NCBI RefSeq assembly: GCF_014644295.1
Contig: NZ_BMKK01000002.1
Location: forward strand, 1 to 64,000
Reading direction: 5' to 3'
Source: Emticicia aquatilis
GTDB taxonomy: Bacteria; Bacteroidota; Bacteroidia; Cytophagales; Spirosomataceae
DNA: 64,000 bases
Under the pieces are notes generated by a model, which saw only the letters and a list, made by a program, of their open reading frames with translations, was not told the DNA's origin and did no database searches. Shown here one piece after another: positions 60,426-64,000 of this stretch; positions within the stretch are counted from its first letter, which is position 1, and each line of letters starts with the position of its first letter. Made by a program: the position numbers and the translations under genes.

Positions 60426-61910
60426 AATTTTAAAGAAAACTTACAAAACGAACCCATTTTTGAACTAATTGCACGTTCGGCAGCCGAAATAAATGTCGAT
60501 GCTTATGTAATTGGCGGATACGTTCGTGACCTTATATTGAATCGCCCAAATAAAGATATTGATGTTGTTTGTGTGGGAAGTGGCATAGAATTGGCGGAAA
60601 AAGTTGCCAAAAACCTCGAAAAAAATGATGCTAACGCTAATGTTTATGTCAGTTTCTTCAAGAATTTCGGGACAGCACAAATCAAATCGGGAGATATAGA
60701 AATTGAATTTGTTGGGGCAAGAAGAGAATCTTATCGCCACGATTCTCGCAAGCCTTTGGTCGAAGACGGTACCCTCGAAGATGACCAAAATCGCCGAGAT
60801 TTTACGATAAATGCTCTTGGAATTTCATTAAATATAAAAAACTACGGTGAGCTAATCGACCCATTCGGTGGAGTGGAGGATATTAAACGTAAGTTGATTC
60901 GCACACCTCTCGAACCAGAAATTACATTTTCCGACGACCCACTCCGCATGATGCGTGCCGTGAGGTTTGCTTCACAACTTGGCTTCGATATTGACGGAAA
61001 AACTTTCGATGCCATTGCGGCCATGAAAGACCGCATCAGCATTGTTTCACAAGAACGCATTACTGATGAGCTGAATAAAATAGTGCTGTCGAAAACGCCT
61101 TCTTATGGTTTCAAACTATTGTTTTATACGGGTTTATTGCAAATCATTTTTCCAGAGTTTTGTGAGCTTCAAGGTGTAGAAACCCAAGATGGGAAAGGCC
61201 ATAAAGATAATTTTTATCATACGCTACAAGTGCTTGATAATGTGGCTGTTAAATCGAATGACTTGTGGTTGCGATGGGCAGCAATCTTACATGATATTGC
61301 TAAGCCAGCAACCAAAAAATTTCACCCGAAAATCGGTTGGTCGTTTCACGGACACGAGGAGTTAGGCGGTAAAATGACTCCAAATATTTTCAGAAAGTTG
61401 AAATTGCCACTCGATGGCAAAATGCGAATGGTGAAAAAATTGGTTCGCTTACACCTTCGTCCAATTGCTTTAGCCAAAGAGAGCATCACTGATTCGGCAT
61501 TACGTAGGCTATTGTTTGAGGCGGGCGAAGATTTGGAATATTTGATGATTTTATGCCGAGCCGATATTACTTCAAAAGACCCAAATAAAGTAAGAAAATA
61601 CCTCGCCAACTTCGATAAAGTAGAAGAAATGCTCGTTGAGTTGGAAGAAAAAGATAAACTTCGTAATTTTCAGCCAGTAATCACGGGTGAGATAATCATG
61701 GAAGTTTTTGATTTGAAGCCCTCGAAAGAAGTTGGAACTATAAAACTGGCCTTACGAGAAGCAGTTTTAGAAGGAATTATTCCAAACGAATTTGAACCAT
61801 CTTTTGAATATGTATTGAAAGAAGGTAAAAAACTGAACTTGAAACCCGTAAAAAGTATAGAAGAAATAAGAAATATTTTAGAAACACCTAAACTCGAAGA
61901 TAAGGAATGA
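60423..61910 (+). CDS. cca: CCA tRNA nucleotidyltransferase with HD domain
   Basis: A 495-residue class II nucleotidyltransferase. The head has YVIGGYVRDLILNRPNKDID with the metal-binding D-x-D, then RRDFTINALGI and DPLRMMRAVRFASQLGF; a C-terminal HD domain has WAAILHDIAKP and HGHEELGG. It adds or repairs the 3' CCA of tRNAs, and the HD domain may give 2',3'-cyclic phosphatase or phosphodiesterase activity. The start codon is the end of a heptanucleotide array. It overlaps the following small gene by four bases (ATGA). Confidence 0.92.
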   Translation: MNFKENLQNEPIFELIARSAAEINVDAYVIGGYVRDLILNRPNKDIDVVCVGSGIELAEKVAKNLEKNDANANVYVSFFKNFGTAQIKSGDIEIEFVGARRESYRHDSRKPLVEDGTLEDDQNRRDFTINALGISLNIKNYGELIDPFGGVEDIKRKLIRTPLEPEITFSDDPLRMMRAVRFASQLGFDIDGKTFDAIAAMKDRISIVSQERITDELNKIVLSKTPSYGFKLLFYTGLLQIIFPEFCELQGVETQDGKGHKDNFYHTLQVLDNVAVKSNDLWLRWAAILHDIAKPATKKFHPKIGWSFHGHEELGGKMTPNIFRKLKLPLDGKMRMVKKLVRLHLRPIALAKESITDSALRRLLFEAGEDLEYLMILCRADITSKDPNKVRKYLANFDKVEEMLVELEEKDKLRNFQPVITGEIIMEVFDLKPSKEVGTIKLALREAVLEGIIPNEFEPSFEYVLKEGKKLNLKPVKSIEEIRNILETPKLEDKE

Positions 61911-62113
61911 ATGACGGAACTAAATTTAAAAGAATGCTCGGCGGAATTTTAGCTGGAATGGGTCTATTATTATTGTTATTTGCTTGTATTGCATTTATGT
62001 CAGCCGATGATACCGTGATGGGCTTGACCGTGAAAGGTGCAAGAAAAATAGCTCCAGCCGTTTTAGGCCTAATTTTGTTGGTATCGGGCATTTCGATGGT
62101 AAATCGTACGTAA
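61907..62113 (+). CDS. Small two-helix membrane protein overlapping cca
   Basis: A 68-residue protein with a basic N-terminus (MNDGTKFKRMLGG) and two hydrophobic helices around a short polar loop (SADDTVMGLTVKGARK). The ATGA overlap with cca indicates translational coupling. Same overall plan as the small proteins at 57941 and 58415. Function unknown. Confidence 0.68.
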   Translation: MNDGTKFKRMLGGILAGMGLLLLLFACIAFMSADDTVMGLTVKGARKIAPAVLGLILLVSGISMVNRT

Positions 62114-62182
62114 CCCCTCCGCCCCTAAAGGGGAACTAATAAAGTCCCTCTCCTTTTGCAGGAGAGGGATTTAGGGTGAGGT
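62114..62182. repeat. CCCCTAAAGGGG repeat and GGAGAGGG-type inverted repeat
   Basis: A palindromic core CCCCTAAAGGGG (related to those at 51420 and 51489) is followed by CCCTCTCC ... GGAGAGGG arms. It lies between convergent genes and may act as a bidirectional terminator; there is no good T-tract. Confidence 0.6.
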
Positions 62183-62184
62183 AA

Positions 62185-63456
62185 TTATTTCTTCAAAATC
62201 TCAATCCCCACATTGCATTGCAAACAGCGTTTGTGTGTGCAGAAATTATTGTAAAGTTCAATACTCGCTTGTGAGTCGAAAGCTGACTTTATGGTCAGGC
62301 CTAATCCTTCCCACATTTCTGTTATATGGTTGTCTTCGGCTGGTAATGCTTCCAAAAAACTTACACATCTTGCCATAAACTCCTGATTATCAGTTTTTTC
62401 AGAATAACAAGCCAAAAGAGGAATAACCGTATTTATCAGAATATTATTGATAGAATCTTTACCCAAACCTACCAGTTTTTTGCTGGCAACTTTCCCCAAA
62501 TTATAGTGTTCTTGCCAATAGACTGATTGTTCAATTTTTAGTGAATTTCGCAAATCTTCAATCGAATTTGTTTGTGTAAAAAGCGAGAAAAAACTTTGCT
62601 GTTGCGTAATCAGCTTGGCCAGTTGAGCAATGCGAATAGTCGGAAAATTGGCAGGTCGAGTACGTAGAAATTTCCATTCGTGCGAGGCTAATTGAGTTGA
62701 TTTCAACGAAAACTTTGCTGAAAAGAAGTCATATTCTTGGCTTAGTTTTTCTGAATATTCATCAACTTTCTCAATCAAACCTGCTTGCCCGAATAGCATA
62801 GCTTCGATTTGTGTAAGATTATCTCGGTGTTTTTGCAGAACCTTTAATCGTAGATTTTGAGCAAGCCTCAGAAATGTTTCATAATTGAGTTTAAAACCAA
62901 AGTTTCGGGCCAAAAGCTGATACGCCGTTTCTTCCCAATCACCGTTGTTTTTCTCTAAAAGTTGCTCCACAACTTGAGCTTTTTGCTGCAAACGCTTCGC
63001 CAAAACTTTATCTAAAATGGCAAATTTCGATAAATCAGATATATCCGAAAAATGCTCTTTACATGGAATAATAGACTGATTATCAATTAAATACTGATAT
63101 TTGTCAAGAAGCTGAATATCTGTAATTGATTTCAATTCGAGTGTCGGAATCAAACTACCATTTTGTCTCGTAATTGTTTGGTCATTTTCCCAAACTACAT
63201 GCAGAATTACATTGTTGTAGGCTTCGTTATATTGGTGTTTATGAAGCTGCCAATCCGAAGATTTTACATGAATTTCTACATTACCAACCCACTCAATTTC
63301 ATTGATTTGAAGACGAGTGTTAGTAAAATCAGGGCCTGCATCGGTATTTAGAATACCTGTTTTTAGTACAGAAATCTTTTCACCCGAAATCGTTTGCAAA
63401 TTTGATTTATCAAACTGCTGAAATTGCCAAAGATAGTGTAGAAATGCCTCAGTCAT
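62185..63456 (-). CDS. DUF2851 family protein
   Basis: A 423-residue soluble protein with the DUF2851 pattern: EAFLHYLWQFQQFD, VLKTGILNTDAGPDFTNTRL (about 31-50), WVGNVEIHVKSSDWQLHKH (about 57-75) and NVILHVVWEND (about 82-92), with a nuclease-like D ... E-x-H arrangement in the first 90 residues. It ends with a Cys-rich tail (CTHKRCLQCNVG). Widely present in Bacteroidota; function unknown, an endonuclease-like fold is suggested only by motif spacing. Confidence 0.8.
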   Translation of the reverse strand: MTEAFLHYLWQFQQFDKSNLQTISGEKISVLKTGILNTDAGPDFTNTRLQINEIEWVGNVEIHVKSSDWQLHKHQYNEAYNNVILHVVWENDQTITRQNGSLIPTLELKSITDIQLLDKYQYLIDNQSIIPCKEHFSDISDLSKFAILDKVLAKRLQQKAQVVEQLLEKNNGDWEETAYQLLARNFGFKLNYETFLRLAQNLRLKVLQKHRDNLTQIEAMLFGQAGLIEKVDEYSEKLSQEYDFFSAKFSLKSTQLASHEWKFLRTRPANFPTIRIAQLAKLITQQQSFFSLFTQTNSIEDLRNSLKIEQSVYWQEHYNLGKVASKKLVGLGKDSINNILINTVIPLLACYSEKTDNQEFMARCVSFLEALPAEDNHITEMWEGLGLTIKSAFDSQASIELYNNFCTHKRCLQCNVGIEILKK

Positions 63457-63466
63457 CTTTTAATGG

Positions 63467-63602
63467 ATAATTGAAAATGAATAATTGATAATGAAAACGA
63501 CTTTTTACAAATACATAATTGAAAATGATGATTTAGATATTGAAATTGATTGAGAATTAGTGGTTTTCCTATTGTGAATTGTCCATTATCAATTATCAAT
63601 TC
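63467..63602. repeat. 14-mer (double heptad) repeats with inverted copies between DUF2851 gene and pyrF
   Basis: ATAATTGAAAATGA (63467-63480, again at 63515-63528) and ATAATTGATAATGA (63481-63494) face the inverted TCCATTATCAATTATCAATT (63582-63601). The pyrF stop codon (63596-63598, minus strand TGA) lies inside the inverted copy, so the gene's end is provided by the repeat. Confidence 0.8.
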
Positions 63603-64000
63603 AGATACATCTGTAAATATTTCTCCATTTCTTGTTGTACTGCTTGTGCCTCTTTGGCAGCAACTTGAGCGAAATCTTCACCAGAAGAAGCATAAATAAT
63701 GGCTCTCGAAGAATTTACCAACAAGCCACATTGCTTATTCATACCGTATTTCGATACTTCTTCTAAACTACCACCTTGAGCTCCGACGCCTGGTACGAGT
63801 AAAAAATGTTCGGGAGCTATTTCTCTGATTTTTAGTAGTTTATCTGCTTTAGTAGCACCCACAACATACATCATTCGCTCTGAATCAGCCCATTTTTGAG
63901 AAGTCAAAATAACTTGTTCGTAGAGGCTGGTTACTGGAGATTGGTTACTGGTTATCGGTTGTTGAAGACTATTGACTTGCAACTGCTGAAAATCATCGCC
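63596..64000 (-). CDS. pyrF: Orotidine 5'-phosphate decarboxylase, 3' part (runs off the window)
   Basis: The C-terminal 134 residues of a type 2 OMP decarboxylase; the frame is open to the window edge ([12 protein letters not shown] ...). Family landmarks are [29 protein letters not shown] and [13 protein letters not shown]. It removes CO2 from OMP to give UMP. Between DFQ and LYEQV, where relatives have a shorter or unrelated loop, lies a stretch read as [17 protein letters not shown] encoded by a heptanucleotide array (63924-63979). The last codon and stop are inside another repeat. The TTG at 63980-63982 is not the real start. Confidence 0.88.
   Translation of the reverse strand, partial: GDDFQQLQVNSLQQPITSNQSPVTSLYEQVILTSQKWADSERMMYVVGATKADKLLKIREIAPEHFLLVPGVGAQGGSLEEVSKYGMNKQCGLLVNSSRAIIYASSGEDFAQVAAKEAQAVQQEMEKYLQMYLN
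63924..63979. repeat. Heptanucleotide array inside pyrF
   Basis: Eight contiguous 7-base units on the plus strand (AGGCTGG TTACTGG, AGATTGG, TTACTGG, TTATCGG, TTGTTGA, AGACTAT, TGACTTG). Bases 63939-63955 are the exact reverse complement of 4399-4415 in galD. Confidence 0.82.

Noticed and set aside
1-64000. tRNA, rRNA, riboswitch, insertion sequence or prophage
   Set aside because: No tRNA- or rRNA-like stretch, transposase, integrase or phage gene was recognised; reading by eye cannot exclude a weak or degenerate copy.

Overview
The window looks like a chromosomal segment of an AT-rich Bacteroidota, most likely a Cytophagales member near Emticicia/Arcicella. This placement is inference from gene content and from a few good -33/-7 promoters (TTTG, about 20 nt, TAnnTTTG); no rRNA or tRNA gene was seen to test it. 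Shine-Dalgarno sites are absent, as expected for the phylum.

Layout. (1) 0.1-4.5 kb: a five-gene aromatic meta-cleavage operon: a XylE-like type I extradiol dioxygenase, GalB, GalC, a DUF1932 dehydrogenase and GalD. Together they should take a ring-cleavage product through 4-oxalomesaconate to pyruvate and oxaloacetate. (2) 4.6-13.2 kb: single genes: DUF4405 membrane protein, DUF819 permease, 2OG-Fe(II) oxygenase, chromate transporter, porin, an orphan Imm11-like protein, an FGE-type lipoprotein and a VOC protein. (3) 13.3-24.5 kb: nuoLMN as a detached operon, a long PurF-like amidotransferase, a promoter-backed 46-residue gene on the minus strand, a LolA-like exported protein, ferrochelatase and a flavin monooxygenase. 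(4) 24.6-43.6 kb, all minus strand: two small cytoplasmic/membrane genes, then five very large exported proteins that share a C-terminal domain ending in Gly-Cys-X. Regulators (an AraC/TolB-like/TPR fusion and a lone LytTR protein) lie between them. (5) 43.6-48.7 kb: two tandem histidine kinases with nearly identical catalytic halves and a LytTR response regulator. (6) 48.9-54.5 kb: a trans-4-hydroxyproline catabolic operon (epimerase, FAD dehydrogenase, deaminase), a class V PLP enzyme and a divergent AraC activator. (7) 54.7-64 kb: GH13 glucan enzyme, stress-type small proteins, OmpA lipoprotein, type II NADH dehydrogenase, CCA-adding enzyme, DUF2851 protein and the 3' part of pyrF.

The most unusual feature is not a gene. 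Many intergenic gaps carry short arrays of degenerate heptanucleotide units (a different unit at each site, often as inverted pairs). Several arrays run exactly into a start codon (nuoM, nuoN, cca, the DUF1932 gene). Others lie inside reading frames (three in galD, one in the hydroxyproline FAD dehydrogenase, one in pyrF). GalD and PyrF share an exact 17-base stretch read in the same frame. The second notable system is the Gly-Cys-X protein cluster with its regulators.
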